From NCBI GenBank assembly GCA_039201605.1, contig JBCCRO010000005.1, forward strand, positions 1 to 64,000: a stretch of DNA of 64,000 nucleotides, given 5' to 3'. Position 1 is the first letter of the stretch; each line of letters begins with the position of its first letter. The position numbers and the translations under genes are program-made. Shown here piece by piece: positions 40,939-48,920 of the stretch. Origin of the DNA: CADEDH01 sp039201605 (GTDB lineage: Bacteria > Actinomycetota > Acidimicrobiia > Acidimicrobiales > SZUA-35). The notes under the pieces were generated by a model. The model worked only from the letters and a program-made list of their open reading frames with translations. It did no database searches and had not been told where the DNA came from.

Positions 40939-41877
40939 ATGGTCCTCGCAGTTGTGGGGCTCGTGGTCGGCCTGGTGCTGCTGGTGGTGGCCGCCGATCG
41001 TGTGGTCGACGAGGCGGAGTCCCTCAGCGATCGGCTCGGGCTCTCCCCCATCGTCGTCGGCGCCCTGGTGGTCGGCCTCGGCACGTCGCTCCCCGAGATG
41101 GTGGTGAGCGGGCTCGCCGCCGCCCAGCGGGACACGATCGACCTCGCCATCGGCAACGTCGTCGGCTCCAACGCCGCCAACCTCACCCTCGTCCTGGGGA
41201 CGGGGGCGACGATCACCCGGCTGTCCGCCCCTCGTCCGGTGTTCATCAGCCACGGCGGCCTGGTGCTGGCGTCGACACTGGCCGCCGTCGGCCTCCTCGT
41301 CGACGGGTCGTTGGCCCGCTGGGAGGGTGCCCTCCTCCTGTCGGCGATGCTGGGGGCGGCCGCCTGGCTGACGATCACCGCCCCGATCGAGCCCGCCCTC
41401 CCGGAGCCGACCCCACCGGACGACGGCGACGCCGGCGGCGGTGCAGGACGGGGGGCGATGACCCTGGTGGTGGCGCTGGCCACGGTGGTGATCGGCGCCC
41501 AGCTGCTGATCGGCGGCGCCGTGCGGATCGCCGAATGGTTGCAGGCCTCCGAGGGCTTCATCGGGCTGACCATCCTCGCCATCGGCACGAGTCTGCCCGA
41601 ACTGGCCACCACCATCGCCTCGGCCCGCCGTCGCTCGGTGGAGATGATCATCGGCAACATCTTCGGGTCCAACGTGTTCAACAGCCTGGCCGTCGTGGGG
41701 GTGACCGGTGTCGTCGGAACCGGGCGCCTCGATCAGACGGCACCGGCCGGCATGATCGCCATGGCCGCCGTCACCGCCGCCGTCGTCGTCATCGGCGTGG
41801 TCGGCCGGTCGTACTCCCGGCTCGTCGGCGTCGGCTTGCTCGCCGTCTACCCCGTGATTGTGGTGGCCGCCCACTGA
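40939..41877 (+). CDS. Sodium/calcium exchanger family protein (CaCA, YrbG-like)
   Basis: This 312-residue antiporter has two inverted five-helix repeats. The alpha repeats are clear: GLGTSLPEMVVSGLAAA with GNVVGSNAANLTLVLG, and AIGTSLPELATTIASA with GNIFGSNVFNSLAVVG. The acidic residues (the E of each SLPE) are the cation ligands. It exchanges calcium or another cation for sodium or protons across the membrane. ATG 40939 is only 10 nt after tctA. Co-transcription could let a sodium-coupled tricarboxylate-metal uptake be balanced by cation export; this link is inference. Confidence 0.92.
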   Translation: MVLAVVGLVVGLVLLVVAADRVVDEAESLSDRLGLSPIVVGALVVGLGTSLPEMVVSGLAAAQRDTIDLAIGNVVGSNAANLTLVLGTGATITRLSAPRPVFISHGGLVLASTLAAVGLLVDGSLARWEGALLLSAMLGAAAWLTITAPIEPALPEPTPPDDGDAGGGAGRGAMTLVVALATVVIGAQLLIGGAVRIAEWLQASEGFIGLTILAIGTSLPELATTIASARRRSVEMIIGNIFGSNVFNSLAVVGVTGVVGTGRLDQTAPAGMIAMAAVTAAVVVIGVVGRSYSRLVGVGLLAVYPVIVVAAH

Positions 41878-41890
41878 CACCCCGCCGAAC

Positions 41891-41906
41891 GGCCGCGCTT
41901 GCGGCC
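41891..41906. terminator. Bidirectional terminator hairpin
   Basis: GGCCGC-GCTT-GCGGCC lies between the convergent exchanger (ends 41877) and response regulator (ends 41928) genes. Confidence 0.6.
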
Positions 41907-41927
41907 CCGCTCATGCGGACGGCGCGG

Positions 41928-42602
41928 TCAGGAGATCAGGCGGAACCGATGGCGTGGGCGCCCCGGGGTGCCGTAGTCCTGCACCAGCTCGGCCTTGCCC
42001 GAATCGGCGAGGTGGCGGAGGTACCGACGGACGCTCACCCGGCTGATACCGGTCAGCTGGGCGACGTCCTCGGCCCCCAACGGGTCACCGGCGCCGTCGA
42101 GGGCGGAGCGGACGAGGGCCATCGTCTCGGCCGACAGTCCCTTGGGCAGCTCGGGCTGGGGACGACCCCTCCCGTTGAAGATGTCGTCGATCCGCAGCTG
42201 GTCGAGCTCACCGTCGTCCGGCATCGACGCCCGCCAGGCCAGATACTCGCGCAGCCGGTCGGTCAGCTCGTCCTTGCTGAACGGCTTGACCAGGTAGTGC
42301 AAGGCGCCCAGGTCGAGGCAGCGCTTGACCGTGGCGACGTCGCGCGCCGCCGTGAGCACGAAACAGTCGACGGTGTTCTGAACCCTGAGCCGGCGCAACA
42401 CCTCGGTGCCCGACGTGTCCGGCAGGTAGATGTCGAGCAGTACGAGGTTCGGCGACGTCGCCACACAGAGCTCGAACGCCTCCTGAGCCGACTTCGCCGT
42501 CCCGACCACCTCCAGGCCCTCGACCTCCTCGGCGAAGCCCCGGTGAATGTCGGCCACTCGGAAGTCGTCGTCGACGATGAGCACACGGACGGGTTCACGC
42601 AT
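41928..42602 (-). CDS. CitB/DcuR-type response regulator
   Basis: This 224-residue regulator has a receiver domain at residues 5-122 with the acidic pocket D11-D13, phospho-acceptor Asp57 (NLVLLDIYLPD), and the conserved Lys-Pro in YLVKPFSKDEL. The C-terminal helix-turn-helix (AEDVAQLTGISRVSVRRYLR) is of the CitB/DcuR/MalR kind. Its start overlaps the end of the sensor kinase gene by 8 nt. It is convergent to, and almost touching, the tctCBA-exchanger operon, whose expression it most likely activates in response to an external carboxylate. Confidence 0.92.
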   Translation of the reverse strand: MREPVRVLIVDDDFRVADIHRGFAEEVEGLEVVGTAKSAQEAFELCVATSPNLVLLDIYLPDTSGTEVLRRLRVQNTVDCFVLTAARDVATVKRCLDLGALHYLVKPFSKDELTDRLREYLAWRASMPDDGELDQLRIDDIFNGRGRPQPELPKGLSAETMALVRSALDGAGDPLGAEDVAQLTGISRVSVRRYLRHLADSGKAELVQDYGTPGRPRHRFRLIS

Positions 42603-44220
42603 CGGCCAGCACCTCCCGCTCGGGGGCGAAGGGCGTCATCGTGACCGACACCGAGAACAGCGACCCCGAGCCGACCTCGGAGTCGACCTTGATCGAGCCG
42701 TCGTGCCGTTCGACAAGCTCCTTCACGAAGGCGAGGCCGAGACCCTCGTGCCCGGCCGAGTCCTTGGTGGTGAAGCCGCTGTCGAAGATCCGATCGATGG
42801 CCTCGGGAGCGATGCCCGCGCCCGAGTCGGAGACGTCGATTCGGACGTCCCCGTCGGCGGACCAGATGGCGACCTCGATCTCGCCCCCGCCGACGGCGCT
42901 GACGCTGAGCTGGTCGATGGCGTTGTCGACGAGGTTGCCGATGATCGTCACCAGGTCGCGGGAGACTGCCACCTCGATCTGCGGGAGATCGCCGATGTGG
43001 CTGTGCAGGCGGATCTGGCGCTCCGCCGCCACCGCCGTCTTGGCCAGCAGGGTGGCGACGATCAGCGAATCGGCGCCGGAGCGGTTGCGGTAGAGGTCGG
43101 CCATCGACCGTTCGACCGCCGAGTAGTCGGTGACCACGCTGAGAACGTCCTCGTGGCGACCGAGCTCGATGAGACCGGAGATCGTGTGCAGATCGTTCGA
43201 ATGCTCGTGAGCCTGGGCCCGGAGCGCATCGACGAGACTCTGGGCCGATTCGAGCTCGCTCACCAGACCCTGCAGCTCGGTCCGGTCCCTGAAGGTGAAC
43301 ACCGCCCCCTGGCGTCGGCCGCGGATGGCGATCGGGGCCGCGGTGACCAGGAGCAGCTGACCGCCGATCTGGAGGGGGACGTCGACCTGCGGGCCGGGCC
43401 CGTCGGCCAGCGACAACAGATCGGCCAGGTGGTCGTGATCGTCGAGCGAGAGGCCGGCGCTGTCGGGTTCGAGCCCGATCATGGTGGTGGCCTCGGCGTT
43501 GACCAGCGTCACCACCCGGTTCTCGTCGACGGCGAGCACACCTTCGTGCAGGGCCTGCAACATGCCGTCGCGATGCTCGTAGAGCGCGGCGATCTCCGGT
43601 GGCTCGAGGCCGAGCGTCTGCCGCCGGATCATCCTGGCGGCGACGTAGGCCGCCATGGCCCCGAAGCCGAACGCACCGCTGGCGGCCAGCAGCAGACCGC
43701 CGAGCTGGCTGCGGACGGCGTCGGAGACCTCGCCGGTCAACACCCCGACCGACACGATCCCGACCACCTCCTCCCCCGAGGGATCCCACACCGGGACCTT
43801 CCCCCGGACCGAGGGGCCGAGCGTCCCGGTCTGGACGTACCAGTCCGAGATGCCGGCCAGCGCCCGGCTCGGGTCGGTCGACACCACCTGCCCGATCCGC
43901 TCCGGCTTGGGGTGGGAGTGACGGACGCCCTGGATGTCGGTGACGACGACGAACGAGACTCCGGTCCGTAGGCGGACGCTCTCGGCGATCTCCTGGGTGC
44001 GGGGCGAGATGGTCCCCTCGTCGAGCAGCTCCCTGATCTCAGGCACCTCGGCCACCGACTCGGCCACGGCCATGGCCCGAAGGCCGTACTGCTCCCGCAG
44101 CGCATCCTCGCTCGTCCGGGAGAACGCGAAGGACACGGCGAGCAGCACAAGGCCGATGACGGCCAGCTGCAACGCCATCGCCTGGGTGACCAGCCGCCGC
44201 TGCCATGGAACCTGTTCCAA
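42595..44220 (-). CDS. CitA/DcuS-type sensor histidine kinase
   Basis: This membrane sensor of about 541 residues has a first helix (ALQLAVIGLVLLAVSFAF), an extracytoplasmic PAS-like domain of about 130 residues with the CitA/DcuS hallmark RHSHPKPERIGQ, and a second helix (LGGLLLAASGAFGFGAMAAY). A cytoplasmic PAS domain (HRDGMLQALHEGVLAVDENR) follows, then a DHp helix with the phospho-acceptor His in AQAHEHSNDLHTISGLIELG. The ATPase has N-box NLVDNAIDQL and G-boxes DSGAGI and HEGLGLAFVKEL. Start uncertain: TTG 44220 lies 7 nt after a GACAAT box; TTG 44277 is the longer alternative. It probably senses citrate-like acids for the Tct importer. Confidence 0.9.
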   Translation of the reverse strand: MEQVPWQRRLVTQAMALQLAVIGLVLLAVSFAFSRTSEDALREQYGLRAMAVAESVAEVPEIRELLDEGTISPRTQEIAESVRLRTGVSFVVVTDIQGVRHSHPKPERIGQVVSTDPSRALAGISDWYVQTGTLGPSVRGKVPVWDPSGEEVVGIVSVGVLTGEVSDAVRSQLGGLLLAASGAFGFGAMAAYVAARMIRRQTLGLEPPEIAALYEHRDGMLQALHEGVLAVDENRVVTLVNAEATTMIGLEPDSAGLSLDDHDHLADLLSLADGPGPQVDVPLQIGGQLLLVTAAPIAIRGRRQGAVFTFRDRTELQGLVSELESAQSLVDALRAQAHEHSNDLHTISGLIELGRHEDVLSVVTDYSAVERSMADLYRNRSGADSLIVATLLAKTAVAAERQIRLHSHIGDLPQIEVAVSRDLVTIIGNLVDNAIDQLSVSAVGGGEIEVAIWSADGDVRIDVSDSGAGIAPEAIDRIFDSGFTTKDSAGHEGLGLAFVKELVERHDGSIKVDSEVGSGSLFSVSVTMTPFAPEREVLADA

Positions 44221-44294
44221 GGCCCCGATTGTCCCACAGACGGGGTCGGGGCGGAACCGAAGGGGCGACCGGGCCAACCTGGATCGGCCCCCGG

Positions 44295-44921
44295 TCAGGC
44301 CGGGGGTAGACCCCCGCCGAAGGCCTGCAGATAGTCGGCGATGGCGGCCGACACGACGGCGCGGGCGTGGTCGGCGCCGTAGGTGCCGACCACCTCGATG
44401 GCGTTGGTCGGCTCATCGCCCGAGATGTCCATCTTGTACGTGCCGAAGTAATGCACGATGCGGTTGACCACGGTCGTCGGCAGGTGGTTGAGGTCCTTGG
44501 CGTAGTCGAACACCGTGTCGCTGGCGAGGACGGCGACGATCTTGTCGTCGGCCTCGCCCCCGTCCAACACCTGGACCCCGCCGAGCACCCGGGCCGGCAC
44601 GACGATCTCGGCCCGATCGATCCGCTGCTGGGAGAGCACGCAGATGTCGAGCGGGTCGCGGTCGCCCAGTTCGGCGCCGGGGGTGAGATCGGCCACCCGC
44701 TCGTCGCAGTAGGTCTGCGGGATGAACCCGTAGAGGGTCGGCGGCAGGGCGGAGGAGCCCTGCGGTCGATCGACCCGCAGGTAGCCGGTCTGCTTGTCGA
44801 TCTCGTACTTCACGGCGTCGAACGGCGTGATCTCGATGTAGGCATCGACCACGTCGGGCGGGTCGGCCCCGATCGGCAAGCCGTGCCACGGATGCGCCCG
44901 GTAACTGTCGAATCTGGCCAT
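44295..44921 (-). CDS. Inorganic pyrophosphatase (soluble family I-like)
   Basis: This 208-residue protein has the family I pyrophosphatase fold. DAYIEITPFDAVKYEIDKQT, YLRVDRPQ and YGFIPQTYCDE are the N-terminal active-site stretch. GDRDPLDICVLSQ carries the metal-binding DxDPxD motif, and DDKIVAVLASD follows. It hydrolyses pyrophosphate to phosphate, driving biosynthetic reactions. It is longer than typical bacterial Ppa (about 170 residues), with an N-terminal stretch (FDSYRAHPWHGLPIGADPPD) seen in a distinct subgroup sometimes of unknown substrate range. ATG 44921 is leaderless, with TACAGT 6 nt upstream. It is monocistronic or followed by the sensor kinase 74 nt on. Confidence 0.85.
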   Translation of the reverse strand: MARFDSYRAHPWHGLPIGADPPDVVDAYIEITPFDAVKYEIDKQTGYLRVDRPQGSSALPPTLYGFIPQTYCDERVADLTPGAELGDRDPLDICVLSQQRIDRAEIVVPARVLGGVQVLDGGEADDKIVAVLASDTVFDYAKDLNHLPTTVVNRIVHYFGTYKMDISGDEPTNAIEVVGTYGADHARAVVSAAIADYLQAFGGGLPPA

Positions 44922-44927
44922 ACGCAG

Positions 44928-44933
44928 ACTGTA
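44928..44933 (-). promoter_or_regulatory. Leaderless -10 box of the pyrophosphatase gene
   Basis: On the minus strand TACAGT is followed by 6 nt (CTGCGT) and ATG 44921, with no Shine-Dalgarno. Confidence 0.55.
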
Positions 44934-45042
44934 GGGGGACGGCCCGGTCGGCCCGACGGCCTGTTGGCTTTTGACCATCGACGCCGATGCCACCCGCCAC
45001 ACGGCCCCCCGCCGCGACCCCGAGGTGACAAGCTTCGGGGTG

Positions 45043-45465
45043 ATGAACGCCACGCCTCCACCCCACCCTGCAGAGCCCGCCGATCCGACGGGCGCCGATG
45101 TCGGCCAGCCGGACCCGGAGCCGGTCCCCTCCCCGCTCGACCTTGCCACCTACCAGCGTCTGGCGTCCCGGACCGGGGGTGCCATCGCCGTCGACCACCC
45201 GATCGTCTACCCGACGCTGGGGCTGGCCAACGAGGCGGGCGAGGTGGCGGGCAAGGTGAAGAAGATCTTCCGCGACCGGGACGGGGTGATCACCGACGCC
45301 GACCGGGAGGCGCTCAAGCTCGAGATGGGTGATGTGCTCTGGTACCTGGCCGAGCTCTGCACCCGGCTCGACATCTCCCTGGAGGACGTGGCCGCCGCCA
45401 ACGTGGCCAAGCTCCGGGATCGGCGGGCCCGAGGCACCCTTCACGGCGACGGGGACTACCGCTAG
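45043..45465 (+). CDS. MazG-like nucleotide pyrophosphohydrolase
   Basis: This 140-residue all-alpha NTP pyrophosphatase-like protein contains the metal-binding EExxE-type pattern E64-x-x-E67 (LANEAGEVAGKVKK) and the partner E94-x-x-D97 (LEMGDVLWYLAEL). These enzymes cleave (d)NTPs to monophosphate and pyrophosphate, which the pyrophosphatase encoded divergently could then remove. The first 30 residues are Pro/Asp-rich and probably disordered. ATG 45043 was chosen; a longer upstream frame overlaps the divergent promoter. Confidence 0.85.
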   Translation: MNATPPPHPAEPADPTGADVGQPDPEPVPSPLDLATYQRLASRTGGAIAVDHPIVYPTLGLANEAGEVAGKVKKIFRDRDGVITDADREALKLEMGDVLWYLAELCTRLDISLEDVAAANVAKLRDRRARGTLHGDGDYR

Positions 45466-45535
45466 AACCTTTTTCAACTTTCTGCGAACCACCCCCGGGG
45501 GTCATGGCGAATAGGGCGCAGGAGGACGCAACGCC

Positions 45536-46129
45536 ATGACCACCACCACACCCCCCATCGATCCACGCTCAGCGGTTGCCGAGCCGACCCGCTCCGCCAC
45601 CGGCACCATCCTCGGCGCCGCTGCGGTGGGCGCCGCCGTGTCCCTGTCGCTCGGTGTCTACGGCCGGGTCCACGGACCCACCGGCGAGGCGATCTTCCAG
45701 CTCGGCTTTCCGTCGATGATCTCGATGAAGGCGTGGCTGACCACCCTCGCCTTCGTCCTCGGTATCGCCCAAGGCCTCTCCGCCGCCTGGATGTGGGGCC
45801 AGCTCCCCTTCGTCGGTCGGCCCCCTCGATTCATCGGACCGGCCCACCGCTGGACCGGCACCCTGGCCTTCTTCGCCACCCTGCCCGTCGCCTACCACTG
45901 TCTCTGGTCGCTCGGCTTCCAGACCACCACCACCCGAGTCCTGATCCACTCGATCCTCGGTTGCATCTTCTACGGAGCGCTCACCACCAAGTTGCTGCTG
46001 CTGCGCTCCGACCGTCTCCCCGGGCCCGTGTTGCCACTGGCCGGGGGCCTGCTGATCGCCGTCCTGAGCGGCATCTGGCTCACGTCTTCGTTGTGGTTCT
46101 TCACCACGGTCGGGTTCCCCGGCTTCTGA
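45536..46129 (+). CDS. DUF6529-like integral membrane protein
   Basis: This 197-residue membrane protein has about five helices. Histidines lie in helix positions (GPAHRWTGTLAFFATLPVAY followed by HCLWSLGF; later RVLIHSILGCIFYGALTTKL), reminiscent of b-type cytochrome membrane subunits. This matches the DUF6529 type seen in actinobacteria. It could bind heme b and move electrons across the membrane; this is inferred from the histidines and neighbours. It is the first of three plus-strand genes, with a cupredoxin and a PF03640 lipoprotein following, a grouping that suggests an extracytoplasmic redox chain. ATG 45536 has an AGGAGGACGCAACGCC leader, a good ribosome site. Confidence 0.75.
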   Translation: MTTTTPPIDPRSAVAEPTRSATGTILGAAAVGAAVSLSLGVYGRVHGPTGEAIFQLGFPSMISMKAWLTTLAFVLGIAQGLSAAWMWGQLPFVGRPPRFIGPAHRWTGTLAFFATLPVAYHCLWSLGFQTTTTRVLIHSILGCIFYGALTTKLLLLRSDRLPGPVLPLAGGLLIAVLSGIWLTSSLWFFTTVGFPGF

Positions 46130-46210
46130 CCACGACGACGTGACACCCGGCGGCCTCATCGCCGCCACCAACCCCTGACCATCCAGCTTCGACTTGAGGA
46201 GGGCGAAGCC

Positions 46211-46696
46211 ATGCCCAAAATGACCCTGACCCTTGCCCTGATATTGGCCGGCGGCCTCGCCGCCGGGATCGCCCTGGCCCGACCGGACTCCAGCGCTCCC
46301 GTAGCCGCCCCGACGGCGGCGGTGGCCGAGGAGCCATCGACCCGATCGGTCGACCGGACCCCGAACGCCGGCGCCTACGGCGACGGTGCCGCTCCCGCCG
46401 ACGGTGGGGCGCCGGCCGCCGAGGGCGCAGCTCCGGCTCCGGCCCCGGCCGCACCGGCGGCGGTGACCATCGCCGATTTCGCCTTCGCCACACCGGCGTC
46501 GGTCGCCAGCGGCCAGCCCATCGTCGTCACCAACAACGACAGCGCCCCCCACACGTTGACCTTCGTCGACGGGTCGCTCGACACCGGGACGATCGACGGG
46601 GGCGGCCAGGCCCAGATCACCGCCCCGGCCCCCGGCACCTACGCCTTCTTCTGCGAGATCCACCCGTCGATGACGGGCGAGCTCGTCGTCAGTTGA
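46211..46696 (+). CDS. Secreted cupredoxin (plastocyanin-like)
   Basis: This 161-residue exported blue-copper protein has an N-terminal signal/anchor helix, a Pro/Ala/Gly-rich linker to about residue 83, then one cupredoxin domain. Copper ligands are visible: His114 (APHTLTF) and the C-terminal loop Cys148-x-x-His151-x-x-Met154 (FFCEIHPSM). It should carry single electrons outside the membrane. ATG 46211 follows a GAGGAGGGCGAAGCC ribosome site. It lies between the DUF6529 membrane protein and the PF03640 lipoprotein, and probably forms one transcript with them. Confidence 0.88.
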   Translation: MPKMTLTLALILAGGLAAGIALARPDSSAPVAAPTAAVAEEPSTRSVDRTPNAGAYGDGAAPADGGAPAAEGAAPAPAPAAPAAVTIADFAFATPASVASGQPIVVTNNDSAPHTLTFVDGSLDTGTIDGGGQAQITAPAPGTYAFFCEIHPSMTGELVVS

Positions 46697-46758
46697 TCCC
46701 CACCATGTCTTCAGCAAACCAACACACCAACCAACACCGATCCCCAGGAGAGGAACCC

Positions 46759-47823
46759 ATGACCACCAACCCCACCCCCACACCCAACTCAACGGACGCC
46801 ACGATCCGATCCGGCCGAGGGCGTCGTCGCCTGTTCGGCGCCCTGGTCGCCGGTGCGCTGGTTCTCGCCGCTTGCAGCGGAGCGGACGAGACCAGTGCCG
46901 CCGTGGCCGGTGCCGAGACCGACGCCGCACCGGCGGAGGCCGCAGCCGCCCCCGAGAGCGCCGCCCCGGCCGGGGTGGCCGACGTCCTCGTCGGCCAGAC
47001 CCCGCTCGGCCAGGTGCTGATCGGCCCCGACGGCCGCACCCTGTACGGCTTCACCAACGACGTCCAGGCCGCCAGCACCTGCTACGGCACCTGCGCCGAG
47101 GCGTGGCCGCCCGTTCTGGTCAGCGATGACTGGACGGCGGGCCCCGGGCTCGACTTCGGCATCTTCGCCACCACCGTGCGCGACGACGGCACCCGTCAGC
47201 TCGTCGCCGGCGCCTGGCCCCTCTACTACTTCGCCGGTGACGCCGTCGCCGGTGACGTCAACGGGCAGGGCTCGGGCAACGTCTGGTTCGCCGTCGACCT
47301 CAACGGCGGTCTGATCGAGGGCGACGCCCCGGCCGCCGCCGAGGGTGCCGCCGATGAGGGCGCCACCGATGAGGCCGGCGCCGCCGGTGCCACCGAAGGC
47401 GTCGTCGGCGAGGCCGACACCGACCTGGGCACGATCCTGGTCGACGAGGTGGGCCTGAGCCTGTACGGCTTCCTCGACGATCGGGACGCTGCGTCCCCGA
47501 CCTGCAACGAGGCCTGCGCCGACGCCTGGCCCCCGGTCATCGTCAGCAGCACCGAGGTGCCCGCCGGGCTCGACCCCGAGGTCTTCTCGGTGGTCACCCG
47601 GGACGACGGCCGCAACCAGCTGGTGGCCGGCATCTGGCCGCTGTACCGGTTCGCCGGCGACGGCGCCCCCGGCGACGTGAACGGCCAGGGCTCGGGCGAG
47701 GTCTGGTTCCTGGCCGCCCCCGACGGCAGCCTGATCGGCGCCGGCGGCGCCCCGGCCGAGGCCGACGCCGAGACCACCGAGGACTCGGCGGCCGAGACCG
47801 ACGGCGGCACCTACGACTACTGA
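46759..47823 (+). CDS. Lipoprotein with two PF03640 'secreted repeat' domains
   Basis: This 354-residue lipoprotein (lipobox LVLAACS) has an acidic/Ala linker and then two copies of the secreted repeat of unknown function. The copies share DGRTLYGFTNDVQAASTCYG / GLSLYGFLDDRDAASPTCNE, CAEAWPPVLVSDD / CADAWPPVIVSST, and LVAGAWPLYYFAGDAVAGDV / LVAGIWPLYRFAGDGAPGDV. The paired Cys in each copy (C-x3-C) may form a disulfide or bind a metal. Such lipoproteins often neighbour cupredoxins and heme proteins. ATG 46759 follows AGGAGAGGAACCC; a frame 66 nt longer lacks a signal. The gene ends in a strong terminator hairpin. Confidence 0.85.
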   Translation: MTTNPTPTPNSTDATIRSGRGRRRLFGALVAGALVLAACSGADETSAAVAGAETDAAPAEAAAAPESAAPAGVADVLVGQTPLGQVLIGPDGRTLYGFTNDVQAASTCYGTCAEAWPPVLVSDDWTAGPGLDFGIFATTVRDDGTRQLVAGAWPLYYFAGDAVAGDVNGQGSGNVWFAVDLNGGLIEGDAPAAAEGAADEGATDEAGAAGATEGVVGEADTDLGTILVDEVGLSLYGFLDDRDAASPTCNEACADAWPPVIVSSTEVPAGLDPEVFSVVTRDDGRNQLVAGIWPLYRFAGDGAPGDVNGQGSGEVWFLAAPDGSLIGAGGAPAEADAETTEDSAAETDGGTYDY

Positions 47824-47850
47824 TCGTCGGCCCGCTCCGGGCTGACGATC
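47822..47850 (+). terminator. Strong terminator overlapping the stop codon
   Basis: A 13-bp stem (47822-47834 with 47838-47850, one G-T wobble) encloses the loop CTC. The stem begins inside the TGA stop of the PF03640 lipoprotein. Confidence 0.7.
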
Positions 47851-47919
47851 AGACCGGCCGACGCCTCGCTCCCGGCGAGACATCCGGTCGGTGCAAACTC
47901 CCTCCAGCTTGCGGGTGAT

Positions 47920-47950
47920 GGGGCCCGGCGCCACGACGGCGTCGGGCCCC
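47920..47950. terminator. Second 13-bp terminator hairpin
   Basis: A 13-bp stem (47920-47932 with 47938-47950, one G-T wobble) encloses the loop ACGAC. It lies between the operon end and the convergent DUF3995 gene and may stop transcription from both sides. Confidence 0.6.
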
Positions 47951-48007
47951 GTCGCGTCCCGGCCGCCGCTCCATCGTGGATCGAGGGCCGAGGACGGACG
48001 GCGACGC

Positions 48008-48766
48008 TCAGATCAACAGGGTCCCACCGGCGCCGAAGGCGAGCAGGGTGACGAGCGGGGTGAACCACCGATCGTCGGCCTTGGCGAACGGCGTCGACCG
48101 ATCGCTCTTGGAGAAGCCGGCCTGGCGTCCATCGCCGATGGCCCGCAGGGCGAACACCCCGGTGCCGACGGCGATCGCCGTCGTGAGCAGCCAGTGGTCG
48201 ACGGCCAGCAGTCGGGCGGCCACCAGGCCGGCGAAGGTGGCGATCGCCGCCGCCACCGCCAGCGTCAACAGTGCGCCGGGGACGAAGGCGGGCCCGCCAT
48301 CACCGTCGGCGGGCAGCACCACCTCGTAGCCCCATCGGCCCCCGGCGGCCCAGTGGACGTGGAGCACGGCGACGGCGACCAGGACCGCTGCGCTCACCCA
48401 GCCGGCGGCCGTGACCACCCCGTCGGGAAGCGCGCCGTCGGCCCGGAGGGCCCCGAGCCCGGCCAGCAGGAAGATGGGCCAGGCGAAGTGGGCGGGCAGG
48501 GCGACGGCCATCAGGACGGCCGAGGCCAGCGCCACCAGCCCGACGGCGGCCAGCGCCGAGGCGTCGAGGGCGATGGCGGCCAGGCCCACCCAGGCCAGCG
48601 AGGTGAGGTGCCAGGCGATGCGTAGCAGCCGGTTGGCGGCCCACCGGGGTACCTCGGCGATCGTCCAGTCGGCGGCGAGGAGCGGGCGGATGAACCCCGT
48701 CTCCCCCAGCACCGAGTGGGCTACGGCCAGGAGCAACAGCCCTCCGGCGGCGATCGTGGCGTCCAT
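48008..48766 (-). CDS. DUF3995-type integral membrane protein
   Basis: This 252-residue protein has about seven helices. The N-terminal half contains LAVAHSVLGETGFIRPLLAA and NRLLRIAWHLTSLAWVGLAA. The C-terminal half (AVLHVHWAAGGRWGYEVVLP, then AFVPGALLTLAVAAAIATFA) matches DUF3995, so it looks like a fusion of two short membrane modules. Function unknown. ATG 48766 is chosen over a longer frame that overlaps the operators. It diverges from a TetR gene with twin CATACG-type operators between them, so it is almost certainly the regulator's target. Confidence 0.8.
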   Translation of the reverse strand: MDATIAAGGLLLLAVAHSVLGETGFIRPLLAADWTIAEVPRWAANRLLRIAWHLTSLAWVGLAAIALDASALAAVGLVALASAVLMAVALPAHFAWPIFLLAGLGALRADGALPDGVVTAAGWVSAAVLVAVAVLHVHWAAGGRWGYEVVLPADGDGGPAFVPGALLTLAVAAAIATFAGLVAARLLAVDHWLLTTAIAVGTGVFALRAIGDGRQAGFSKSDRSTPFAKADDRWFTPLVTLLAFGAGGTLLI

Positions 48767-48846
48767 GGCGGTCCTCTCCGAGCCGTCGGTCCGACCGCGG
48801 CTCTCGTCGGTTCGGCCACCGACGTCGAACGACCGGGAAGCCGTTT

Positions 48847-48885
48847 CATACGGTGGCGTATGTTCTAACCATACGGTACCGTATG
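48847..48885. promoter_or_regulatory. Twin TetR operators
   Basis: Two related 16-bp dyads lie 23 bp apart centre to centre: CATACG-GTGG-CGTATG (48847-48862) and the perfect CATACGGTACCGTATG (48870-48885). They sit in the divergent region, 36 bp before the TetR start and 81 bp before the DUF3995 start. Confidence 0.8.
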
Positions 48886-48920
48886 CCGCGACGGCAAGGG
48901 AAAGCGCAAGACTGAGACCT

